DNA of 64,000 bases. It comes from Cellvibrionaceae bacterium AOL6. GTDB lineage: Bacteria > Pseudomonadota > Gammaproteobacteria > Pseudomonadales > Cellvibrionaceae. The notes beneath the pieces were generated by a model. The model had not been told where the DNA came from. It saw only the letters and a list, made by a program, of their open reading frames with translations, and made no database searches. Below, in pieces: positions 55,957 to 64,000 of this stretch. Location of the stretch: the NCBI GenBank assembly GCA_003265435.1, contig NOXC01000002.1, forward strand, positions 186,001 to 250,000, read 5' to 3'. Position 1 is the first letter of the stretch; the number at the start of each line of letters is the position of its first letter. The position numbers were made by a program, and so were the translations under genes.

Positions 55957-58848
55957 GGTGCCTCCAAGTGGTCGTTTTTCGTCTGGCATTTCCGGAAAGT
56001 TAGTGTAATGATCATCAGGTTTCACTTCTCGCGGCCCATAATACATTTTTGTGTCATCTGACCAGGGCCGTCTTCCCCCTTGGTTCTCGTCATGGCAGCG
56101 GTTTTTGTAAAGATAGTTTGGCTTCAAGGAATTAGTGTGTTGCGTCGACCAAGGCCCCATTATGCAGACGTAACCGGGACCGCCCGCGCCATTCGCTGGG
56201 GGCATGCTAGGAGGCAGATTGATCGTGTTAGCTTCTACGAGATTGTCACCGCCATCACCAACATGAAAACTGATTTCTTGCTTGAAATTATTTTTATAAA
56301 CGACATTGTAACGAGCGCGTTCGCCTTGAATAGTGAAATGGCGAAGCTGGGTAACTTTTGTCCCTGTCACAAGGTTGTAGGGACCACCGATGAAGAAATA
56401 CCCCTGGGCCCCACCCGATTTATTGTGAACACCGCGCACATCTAAATCGCGTAATGTGGTATGTGACGCATTTACCCAAAGCGGATGTCGAGCAGCGTTA
56501 TAAAGATTGACCCCATCCAAAAAAGTATCAATGGAACCTTTAAATCTAACTAGCGTGTTGTCATTCCCTGGCAGTTCTTCATTCTCTGCGCGCCCATAAT
56601 TCCAATCAAACGTCGGCTCTCCCCACCCGCCCGTAATGGTCAGAGTATATATACCACTGTCATGTACGTCCGCGCCGAAATCAAAGGCGATACCATCATC
56701 CATATTCACCGTTGCGACAACCCCGTCGCGACTCTGCCCAATGAGGTATACATGACTTTTCATCTTGACGCCACGACCTGAAATATCATAGGCCCCATTT
56801 TTTAAATAGACCGCGCCGCCTCCCTGATTCGCCACATTGCGGATAGCGGCATTGATTTCTTCGCTTCCACCACTGTGCAACGTCGCCTTCACCTCTAACG
56901 TACTGCGGTACGGGATACCATTTCGCACACCCGCCTTCTGCCACTCGCGCATTTGCGGCCAGTCTGGATCGAAGCGCTCCAGATTAAATGTCACCTCGGG
57001 ATCACCGACGCGCTGGACAATCGTGCTTGGCGGCATCGGTGTAACCGCAGCATCTGGAGTTGGCGCCGGCGTTGGTGCCGGTACAAGTGAGGGTGCTGGT
57101 GTAGGCGATACGCCCAAGTCGACACAAGGAGAACCACCACACACACATACACTGTGATCGCTGCGACTATCTGCACAATCTATTGCCTGCGGCCAGATCA
57201 CTCGACACTGCGCGGTGGTGTCACATTGATCCTCTGTCAGGTCGGGAAGGGGGTCGTTGTTGCCGACATAGTCAAAATGATCATTGATCGTATGAAAATT
57301 ATCCGTACTCTCGATCATCCGCGCTACCATCGAGTTCACAGGGTACAAGGTGCCATATATAGGTACAAGGGTATTTTCATACCAGTCACGATTATGCTGA
57401 TCTCCGCTCTTTCGCCCGCCCAGCACACCGTCCTCTTGCGTAGGGGCCGGGCCTTCATAGACCACATTGTCATTAAACACGAGTTCACCACCGTGGTTCA
57501 GTGCAATACATTCATTGTTCCATAAATAATTATCGGTGAGCGAGTTCATATGCGCATTCGACCAGATCCCCATCACACAATAATAGGCTGAGGGCATATC
57601 TTCTGGGAGGTGAATTAAATTCGCCTCGATTAGGTTTTGTCCATCATCACCCGTATGAAAGCTGATCTCCTGATGAAATAGGTTATCGACGACGACATTA
57701 TGGCTTGCGCTACCACTCTGAATTGAAAAGTGGCGAAGATGCGTAAAGTGACTGCCTGTGATCAAATTATGACCATTTAAAATGAAAAAGTAGCCCTCTG
57801 CTCCGCCTCCTTTCATATGCACACCATCCACATCAATATCCCTGAATGTTATGTGCTCCCCGTCATTTCGAACTGGATGCCAATACGCATCATAGATGTT
57901 AACTTGATCTAAAAAGTGGTCTGATGAGCCTTCGCCAGGGAGAAAGGTGTCGTGCGATTGCGTCGTAGTTCTACTGGTTTGCCACCCAAAGAAATACACC
58001 GATGCAACGTAATTATCTCCACTTACATCAGCACCATCGTTCCAGTCTTTTTCAGGCTTCCCCCATCCACCTTGTATCGTTAAGCGATAAATACCAGCGT
58101 AGCGAGTGCCCGGCCCAAACCAGAATGCCCCCGTGCCTGCCAAAGGCTGGTCTCCTTTGGTTCTATCCACAATTGTGATCTTCGCGATCACGCCATCACG
58201 ACTCTCTCCAACTAGATATACGCGAGACTTCATTTGTATAGGCTTGTCGATCTGATACACACCATTTTTCAGAAATATTGCTACCCCCCCAAAACGGCCG
58301 TCCGGTTGTAATCCATTCTCATCGATATTTTGTTGCGCAACTATTTCTTCAGCATGATGAATTGCGCTGTTTATTGCATCGCTGTCTGCGCCCGACTCTA
58401 GGACAAATTCGATATTTTCCCTTTCTATTTTAGATAGGAAAGGGATGCCTCCACGCACACCGGCAGAACTCCAGCGCGCCATTTTTTCTCCCCAGTAGGG
58501 ATCGTCCAACTTGGAAGCATCACCCCCTAAGCCATAGTCACCATAGCGATTTGGCGTGGGCATTGGCATAACCTGACCGATATCAGTCGGGATCGGAGTT
58601 GAAGTCGGGGTAGGCTGAGGGGAGTCTCCCGACGAAGGGGTTTCTAGCGGTTCGGGCGTCATTAACGGAGTAGGCACAACAGGGGGAGTAGGCATGACGA
58701 CAGGCGCAGGGCTTGCGGTCGCTTGCGTATTTTCAGGAGATGCAGTGCCGTCACCACACGCGCCTACCAGTACGCTCATCAAAACCACTAAACTGAATTT
58801 AGAGCGCGCCTTCGTTCCACCTAACTTTTTAAATCCGCCCATGTTCAC
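55933..58848 (-). CDS. Secreted lipoprotein with two tandem parallel beta-helix domains
   Basis: 971 aa. The leader ends in a lipobox (SVLVGAC), followed by a PT/PS-rich linker. Two homologous beta-helix domains of about 350 residues (near 130-530 and 640-960) each contain an AVYLKNGAYDI-type strand, then VYLIGQSRDGV and HPLWVNASHTTLRD. Between them is a Cys-rich motif (CDTTAQC, AIDCADS, SVCVCGGSPC). Pectate-lyase-like folds suggest polysaccharide binding or cleavage on the outer membrane, but no lyase catalytic residues could be named. A divergent paralogue follows at 59156. Confidence 0.75.
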   Translation of the reverse strand: MNMGGFKKLGGTKARSKFSLVVLMSVLVGACGDGTASPENTQATASPAPVVMPTPPVVPTPLMTPEPLETPSSGDSPQPTPTSTPIPTDIGQVMPMPTPNRYGDYGLGGDASKLDDPYWGEKMARWSSAGVRGGIPFLSKIERENIEFVLESGADSDAINSAIHHAEEIVAQQNIDENGLQPDGRFGGVAIFLKNGVYQIDKPIQMKSRVYLVGESRDGVIAKITIVDRTKGDQPLAGTGAFWFGPGTRYAGIYRLTIQGGWGKPEKDWNDGADVSGDNYVASVYFFGWQTSRTTTQSHDTFLPGEGSSDHFLDQVNIYDAYWHPVRNDGEHITFRDIDVDGVHMKGGGAEGYFFILNGHNLITGSHFTHLRHFSIQSGSASHNVVVDNLFHQEISFHTGDDGQNLIEANLIHLPEDMPSAYYCVMGIWSNAHMNSLTDNYLWNNECIALNHGGELVFNDNVVYEGPAPTQEDGVLGGRKSGDQHNRDWYENTLVPIYGTLYPVNSMVARMIESTDNFHTINDHFDYVGNNDPLPDLTEDQCDTTAQCRVIWPQAIDCADSRSDHSVCVCGGSPCVDLGVSPTPAPSLVPAPTPAPTPDAAVTPMPPSTIVQRVGDPEVTFNLERFDPDWPQMREWQKAGVRNGIPYRSTLEVKATLHSGGSEEINAAIRNVANQGGGAVYLKNGAYDISGRGVKMKSHVYLIGQSRDGVVATVNMDDGIAFDFGADVHDSGIYTLTITGGWGEPTFDWNYGRAENEELPGNDNTLVRFKGSIDTFLDGVNLYNAARHPLWVNASHTTLRDLDVRGVHNKSGGAQGYFFIGGPYNLVTGTKVTQLRHFTIQGERARYNVVYKNNFKQEISFHVGDGGDNLVEANTINLPPSMPPANGAGGPGYVCIMGPWSTQHTNSLKPNYLYKNRCHDENQGGRRPWSDDTKMYYGPREVKPDDHYTNFPEMPDEKRPLGGTLYPVIAG

Positions 58849-59155
58849 TGCCAGCCCCTCCCTTGTAGTATTTTTACTCCGCGCGAAACGGTGTTTTGGA
58901 GCGGGAATCTAAGAGCACGCTTCATACAACGACCGAGGCTCCCAGATCATCAACAGAGATTGTGCAAGCAGTCACACCCACGCCAACTTAAACGCGATAA
59001 CATGTTATACATATGATCTTTATTTTGTTATGACATACATCCCAGATTCCAACTTTACTTCAAGCACAAATCAATAGCGGAGGCTCGGGATGTGCTTCGC
59101 CCAGCATTGCTAATGCTTCCACAACACAGGGTCACTCAACGAAAGGACTAACATT
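58849..59155. other. Divergent promoter region between two beta-helix genes
   Basis: 307 bases. It contains a 12-bp palindrome ATAACATGTTAT (58997-59008), which could be an operator for both genes. No gene is seen. Confidence 0.5.
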
Positions 59156-61012
59156 GTGAAAAAAACATACATCAGGCTGACAGCTGTCATATTCATGTTG
59201 TCGTTTTGGAACGTCTCTGCGGCGGAGGACGCCGAGCCAAGCATACTAGGCAGCCCCCACCACGCCCCACTTCTGAATTGTTTTCACAGCGACTACCCAG
59301 AAATGGCCACATGGGCATCAGCGGGGGTCAATGGTGGGATAAGGAACATCACTCACATAAGCGCAATGCTCTCTCCCGGAGACGATCTGCAATCCGCTAT
59401 CGACACCAGCGAACCTGGCGTGGTGCTGCTACTGAACGGCACATACCGCTTAACCAAACCCCTGCGAATGCGAGCTGGAGTAGTGCTGCGCGGAGAGAGT
59501 CGGGACAACGTTAAAATTAGCGTGGATATACGCAGTGGTTCCAGCATTATATTCGCGGATAACGTGAGTTACGCTGGGCTAGAAGACATGCGACTGGTCT
59601 ATGAAGCATTACCTCAACCGCCAAAAGCCTATAGAAATTATCGAGACGGTTTCGAAGATGGAGCGTATTGCAGCGCCTGCTTTCAAAACGATGAGCCGGA
59701 ATACGACAACACCATGATCCGTATTGACGGAAACAACAATTGGGTGGACAACGTAGCCGTTATAAACAGCGGGTCTGACCCCGTTGAAATTTATGGCGAT
59801 CACAACACTTTTAGAAATAGCCTCGTCGACAGTGCCTATAACAAAGGCGGCGGCGGCGAAGGGTACTTTGATTTACGCGGCGACAAGAATTTAATCGCAG
59901 GAACAACGGTTCGTCTCATCCGGCACTTTTCAATACAACAAAGGGCTAGCTACAACGTCGTGACTGAGAATCGGCTGGAAGTCGACGTGAACTATCACAA
60001 TAAAGACAATGGTCACAACCTTGTTGAAAACAATACAATTATTCGGCCCTCATGGCATTCTTGGGGCGTTTTCGCCACGGGCGGCGCCGCCTACGGTCAC
60101 ACGCCTCCCGGCCCCAGGAATATTATCGTCAACAATGACACGTACGATTACCGAGAGCGACGAACGGAATATTCTGACTCAAACGTCGTGTACACCTATA
60201 ACGGATATGGATCTCCCGACCGAACGGATTGGCCTATGCCAAGCTGTGGTATGTTCTACGCGGTTGCAGCAGATCCTGCCCCTTCGCCAACCCCCACACC
60301 TGCCCCTACACCATCGAGTTCGCCTACGCCACTCCCTTCTCCCTTACCCACGGCGGAACCCTCGTTCGATGAGTGTAATTCCACACGAGAATGTCGAGAC
60401 ATGTATGGGGCACACGCAACAGATTGCATGAACAGTAAACGAAACGACAGCGTATGCCTATGCGGGACCAACGCCTGCTCTGAGATGCCTTTTCCTGAAC
60501 CTAGCGCTCTTCCAACCCCAACTCCGGTGCCAACTCCAACTACAACTCCGGCGCCAACACCAACTCCGACGCCAATGCCTACGTCGGAGTCAACCCCCCT
60601 TCCCACCCCAATGCCTTCTCCTGTCACCACTGTGACACCCAGCCCGAGTCCTTCGCCTGGCTTTCCTGCTACCCCGCTCCCTCCGGAAACGCCGCTACCC
60701 GCGCCGACGCCACCGCCAACTCCGGAACCTTCCACTTTACCAGCTCCAACACCACCGCCGTCCTCAGCACCTACGCCAACTCCAACAATGACGCCAACAT
60801 CCACTCCGGGGCCAGTGCCAACACCCACATCCGCCAGCGACACACCCGACCCTGAGCCTACTCAAGCACCCAACCCGAGCTCGCCCCGCGCCCCTGAAGA
60901 ACGCGGAGGTGGCGCCAGCTCTCTTGGCATGTTGCTGGTTTTGCTGTCAATACTTTCGGCTCGACTCGTTGTAAGCACCAAACGGCGAGGGGGCTGGAGA
61001 ACAGAGAACTAA
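59156..61012 (+). CDS. Secreted beta-helix protein with GlyGly-CTERM anchor
   Basis: 618 aa from GTG 59156 (AAAGGA nine bases upstream). Signal peptide, one beta-helix domain paralogous to the neighbouring protein (VVLLLNGTYRLTKPLRM, GVVLRGESRDNV), a Cys-rich motif (CNSTREC, ATDCMNS, SVCLCGTNAC) and a 130-residue Pro/Thr linker. The tail GGGASSLGMLLVLLSILSAR followed by KRR is a GlyGly-CTERM signal, processed by rhombosortase during type II secretion. It is likely to be cell-surface attached. Confidence 0.8.
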   Translation: MKKTYIRLTAVIFMLSFWNVSAAEDAEPSILGSPHHAPLLNCFHSDYPEMATWASAGVNGGIRNITHISAMLSPGDDLQSAIDTSEPGVVLLLNGTYRLTKPLRMRAGVVLRGESRDNVKISVDIRSGSSIIFADNVSYAGLEDMRLVYEALPQPPKAYRNYRDGFEDGAYCSACFQNDEPEYDNTMIRIDGNNNWVDNVAVINSGSDPVEIYGDHNTFRNSLVDSAYNKGGGGEGYFDLRGDKNLIAGTTVRLIRHFSIQQRASYNVVTENRLEVDVNYHNKDNGHNLVENNTIIRPSWHSWGVFATGGAAYGHTPPGPRNIIVNNDTYDYRERRTEYSDSNVVYTYNGYGSPDRTDWPMPSCGMFYAVAADPAPSPTPTPAPTPSSSPTPLPSPLPTAEPSFDECNSTRECRDMYGAHATDCMNSKRNDSVCLCGTNACSEMPFPEPSALPTPTPVPTPTTTPAPTPTPTPMPTSESTPLPTPMPSPVTTVTPSPSPSPGFPATPLPPETPLPAPTPPPTPEPSTLPAPTPPPSSAPTPTPTMTPTSTPGPVPTPTSASDTPDPEPTQAPNPSSPRAPEERGGGASSLGMLLVLLSILSARLVVSTKRRGGWRTEN

Positions 61013-61220
61013 TTTAGCAAAGAGAAAGCCCCACGCTCGTCGCAAATTTCTGTGGCGCGTGGTGGCTATAGCGATCATCGCCGCGAAAGCAGCTTGGCTT
61101 TAACACACTGAACGGAAACCTAAGAATAAAAAAGAAGGAGGTGACGATTCCCCACTACTAACACTATGATTGTGATGTCAATAATGGGGCGTTTCTAAAG
61201 CCGCTCAGACAACACTGTGG

Positions 61221-62648
61221 TTATGCTAATAGCTCATCGATAGTACCTGTATTCACAGTCGGTTCGCCAAAGCTACTGTGCGGGAGGTCTATCGCTTTGA
61301 GTATCGTCGTATACAAATCATTCATGGGCCGACCGTCAAATTTACAATTTAGGCCGCCCTGCCTAAAACCCGTATTTTTTCCTACCAGTAGAGTGATCGG
61401 ATAGTCACGCATACCGTGATCCGGCCCTCGTGATACCTCGGTTAGCCACAAGAAAATCGTGTTATCCAACATTGAAGAAGTACCATCAATATCTGGCGTA
61501 TCTGCCATTCTTTGGAAAAACTGCGCATACTTCTGCGCGTAGTAATTTCTGACTACGCACTGATAAATAAACGCCCCTGTCGAACCTTGGTGAGAAATAC
61601 CATGAGATTCACTGTTTGCCATACTAGCTGGTGCGCCATACCTCTCTAATTCTTCACCTAACCAGGGGTAGTTATGCTTGGGTTGTACGCCGCCAAAATC
61701 CATGGTGAGTACACGCGTGTAATTACAATTTAACACTTGAAACGCGAGATCCATGGTAGCATTGATCTCGCGATCCATAGCTTTCTTAGTCTCAAAGTTC
61801 ACCTCCTCTGGAGTCAATCCATGAGTGTTGAAACCTAAGTCAGGCACCCCAGGAACCATACAGGACGCGCTTGTCGTAAAATCGGCCTGGTTTCTAAATT
61901 GTTGAGCCAACTGATCCATACTACTTTGATAGAAACTCAGAGTATCCTGTCCAGTCATACCAGGTAGATCGCTTTTCAATCTGGCGATATGCTCTCCTAC
62001 ATTGTTTAGTACGGCAATTTTCGCTTGTAGACTGAAGCTATCTGTAGGCCCGTCGTCCATGGACCTTGAAAAGATCTGTTCATAAATTTTTTGCGGCCCA
62101 ACTAAGCGAGGCACTTGCACACCGTTTTGGTCGTGGGAAAAATTCATCTGGCCTTCACCGCCCAGAGTAGCTGCGTTTAGATTTAAGTGGCGATACGGCG
62201 TACCTGCCCGCCCAGAGATTAGGCTTGCAATATGTACATCGAGCGATGGCCCGGTAGTGGTTACCAAGGTACCACTCGTACCAGAACGTACATTTCCTCC
62301 CGTAAAGATATGTGAAGCCCCTCCCGCGTGAGACCCTCGCCCTTGCGTAATGGCGGAGGCGTTGTCTAAACCTTGCATGACAATCATATGCTCTCGAAAA
62401 TCCTGCAGGGGCGCGATGGCCGTTTTAAAATCTGACGTGGCTAGCGGCTCTATTCCCTCTGGCGTTGTCACATAGTGATCATTACGGACCTGAGGCATGA
62501 TGCCCAATGCATTCATGATTGTCACTAAGCGTATAGGCGGCTTATCCGACAACGCACTAGCCGAATCATGGTATCCCAATACACCCGCAGAAGTAGCCGC
62601 AAACATCGCAGAAGAATTTTTTATAAAAGATCGTCTATTCATTTTCAT
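61221..62648 (-). CDS. DUF1552 family protein with Tat signal
   Basis: 475 aa. The twin-arginine leader NRRSFIKNSS is followed by a DUF1552 domain, recognisable by GLDNASAITQGRGSHAGGASHIFTGG and DNTIFLWLTEVSRGPDHGMRDYP. The start at ATG 62648 has AGGAGG six bases upstream. The function is unknown. The pairing with an upstream DUF1592/DUF1588/DUF1585 cytochrome-like protein is very regular in marine and planctomycete genomes. Confidence 0.9.
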   Translation of the reverse strand: MKMNRRSFIKNSSAMFAATSAGVLGYHDSASALSDKPPIRLVTIMNALGIMPQVRNDHYVTTPEGIEPLATSDFKTAIAPLQDFREHMIVMQGLDNASAITQGRGSHAGGASHIFTGGNVRSGTSGTLVTTTGPSLDVHIASLISGRAGTPYRHLNLNAATLGGEGQMNFSHDQNGVQVPRLVGPQKIYEQIFSRSMDDGPTDSFSLQAKIAVLNNVGEHIARLKSDLPGMTGQDTLSFYQSSMDQLAQQFRNQADFTTSASCMVPGVPDLGFNTHGLTPEEVNFETKKAMDREINATMDLAFQVLNCNYTRVLTMDFGGVQPKHNYPWLGEELERYGAPASMANSESHGISHQGSTGAFIYQCVVRNYYAQKYAQFFQRMADTPDIDGTSSMLDNTIFLWLTEVSRGPDHGMRDYPITLLVGKNTGFRQGGLNCKFDGRPMNDLYTTILKAIDLPHSSFGEPTVNTGTIDELLA

Positions 62649-62658
62649 TGCCGGCCTC

Positions 62659-64000
62659 CTATTGATGTACCAGAGTAATAAAGTCGTCTGACTTCACATA
62701 TAATTCAAGCAAGTCTAGCAATCCACCATTTGTACCGTTCCAAGCTTCCACGAGTTCATCAATTTTTTCTGCGTCCGTCTCATGCTCATAACGACCATAG
62801 ATATGCCTGAACATCAAGTTGGCCATACAGGTTCTAGCCTGCTTACTTTCAGCCACCATACTCGCGAACTCGGGTAGTCCATTAACCGGCCCACCAATAT
62901 CCCCAATACTAACAAGGTCAGCGCTGGCATCTATCGTTGTGCTAAAGGAATCATAAATACCATACTGATTGAATTTCAGAAACGGGAAGCCAAGGTTGTC
63001 GATGGTTCTATGACAACCTGCACACCCTGGATTATCAACGTGCTCCGCCAGCCAGCTCTTCACACTTTGCCCCGGTTGGCGTTGAACTATCTCCGGTATG
63101 TTTGTAGGAGGAGGCGGCGGTATAGTTGCGCATAATAATTTTTTACCCACAAACACGCCGCGAGTAATCGGCGTTGGCGCCTCACTCGTGTGACTTCCAA
63201 TAAACGCCTCCAATCCGAAAATTCCAATATGAGGCATGTGTGCCGGGCCTGGCAACGCGACTTTACCATTACTAAAATATATACCTCGAGTCGCTACCGG
63301 TGCAGTGTAAAACTGGTCGAACGATTTATTATTCTCTAGCCAATCTTGTAGAAATGCCTGAAGATTCTCGATCGCTTCTTTTTTATAGCCCTCTTGTCGG
63401 CCAAAGTCTTTATTGTCATCGGGATTGAGCGCTCGCCTTAATTGTTTATTCGTTCCGTTTAGGTCTATCCCCAGCCACCCCTGGAGAATGTTTCGCAAGC
63501 GTATTTTCGCTTCATTCGTATTGATTAACCGATCAAAATGCGCCACGCGAACGTCAGGGTCTATGAGTGTGCCGGAGTTGGCAGCCGCAACCAATTCTTG
63601 ATCTGGAGCGGAGTCCGTTAGTAAGTAGGAGAGTCGATTGGCGATCTCTAAGTTAGTCAACTGTAACCCACCATTAAAGGGTGATTGACCTCGCTCAACC
63701 AAATAGATGTACTCTGGAGAGACTAGCGCCGAAACAAGAAATGCGCGCAGAGCTAACTTCCTCTGCTCAGAAGCGCTTTCCGAGGAAGTCAGCGCCATAA
63801 CATCTGACTCTACTTTCTCATACCCCGCTGACTCCACTAGAGTCACCGGGCGCCTGAATGCGGCACTCAAAAAGCGTTGGCGAAAGTCACGTCCGCACGC
63901 AGCGATATGCATATCGGATGCACATCCAAGCGCACTTAAATATTGCGAATCGGTATTCAACCCTTCCACAAACTCTTTCGCTAACGTATCGGCAATTTCG
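62659..64000 (-). CDS. DUF1592/DUF1588/DUF1585 cytochrome-like protein (start outside window)
   Basis: The open frame runs past the right edge; 447 C-terminal residues are visible. In order: a DUF1592-like region (RNILQGWLGIDLNG), DUF1588 (RGVFVGKKLLCATIPPPPPTNIPEIV) with the haem-binding CAGCH, and DUF1585 at the C-terminus (RTCMANLMFRHIYGRYE). It ends ten bases before the DUF1552 gene, so the two form an operon. It is predicted to be periplasmic and haem-containing. Confidence 0.9.
   Translation of the reverse strand, partial: EIADTLAKEFVEGLNTDSQYLSALGCASDMHIAACGRDFRQRFLSAAFRRPVTLVESAGYEKVESDVMALTSSESASEQRKLALRAFLVSALVSPEYIYLVERGQSPFNGGLQLTNLEIANRLSYLLTDSAPDQELVAAANSGTLIDPDVRVAHFDRLINTNEAKIRLRNILQGWLGIDLNGTNKQLRRALNPDDNKDFGRQEGYKKEAIENLQAFLQDWLENNKSFDQFYTAPVATRGIYFSNGKVALPGPAHMPHIGIFGLEAFIGSHTSEAPTPITRGVFVGKKLLCATIPPPPPTNIPEIVQRQPGQSVKSWLAEHVDNPGCAGCHRTIDNLGFPFLKFNQYGIYDSFSTTIDASADLVSIGDIGGPVNGLPEFASMVAESKQARTCMANLMFRHIYGRYEHETDAEKIDELVEAWNGTNGGLLDLLELYVKSDDFITLVHQ

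Overview
The window reads as chromosomal DNA of a marine, polysaccharide-oriented gammaproteobacterium, probably of the Cellvibrionaceae type. This is an inference from a gcvP and dbpA of gammaproteobacterial character, Pro/Thr-rich linkers, a GlyGly-CTERM surface protein, secreted beta-helix proteins and DUF1552/DUF1588 proteins. No rRNA, tRNA or CRISPR array was seen.

Layout. 1-7808 is ordinary core sequence: dbpA (cut by the left edge), two coupled esterases, a Nudix hydrolase coupled to a CvpA-like protein, and gcvP. 7815-36068 is a complete 28.25-kb Tn7-like transposon inserted one base after the gcvP stop codon. It has matching ends, three TnsB-type repeats at each end and a perfect 5-bp target duplication (CTTCT). 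Its right part holds tnsA-tnsB-tnsC-tniQ-tnsD plus two small genes. Its left part is one long minus-strand defence operon that matches the methylation-associated defence system (MADS, mad1 to mad8), with a DUF262/DUF1524 nuclease-like gene between mad1 and mad2 and an unknown gene after mad8. The mad6 kinase is split between two frames exactly at a TTTAAAG heptamer.

36076-37722 is a second, much smaller element with diverged ends of the same architecture, inserted 2 bp from the first insertion point, which suggests repeated use of a gcvP attachment site. 37723-40756 is a graveyard of IS3-family fragments interleaved with small lipoprotein and secreted-protein genes and a MepA-like peptidase.

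40938-44136 is a tightly coupled four-gene operon (His-rich membrane protein, ketosynthase III-like enzyme, haem-oxygenase-like diiron protein, unknown protein) that looks like a small lipid or metabolite pathway. 44550-46976 holds stress proteins (DUF1328, CsbD) and an AI-2E family permease. 47182-52174 is a two-partner secretion locus whose transporter gene is frameshifted. 52877-55956 is formaldehyde detoxification (fghA, frmA) with a divergent LysR regulator. 55933-61012 holds two divergent secreted beta-helix proteins that share a Cys-rich module. 61221-64000 holds a DUF1552 protein and a cytochrome-like DUF1588/DUF1585 protein cut by the right edge.
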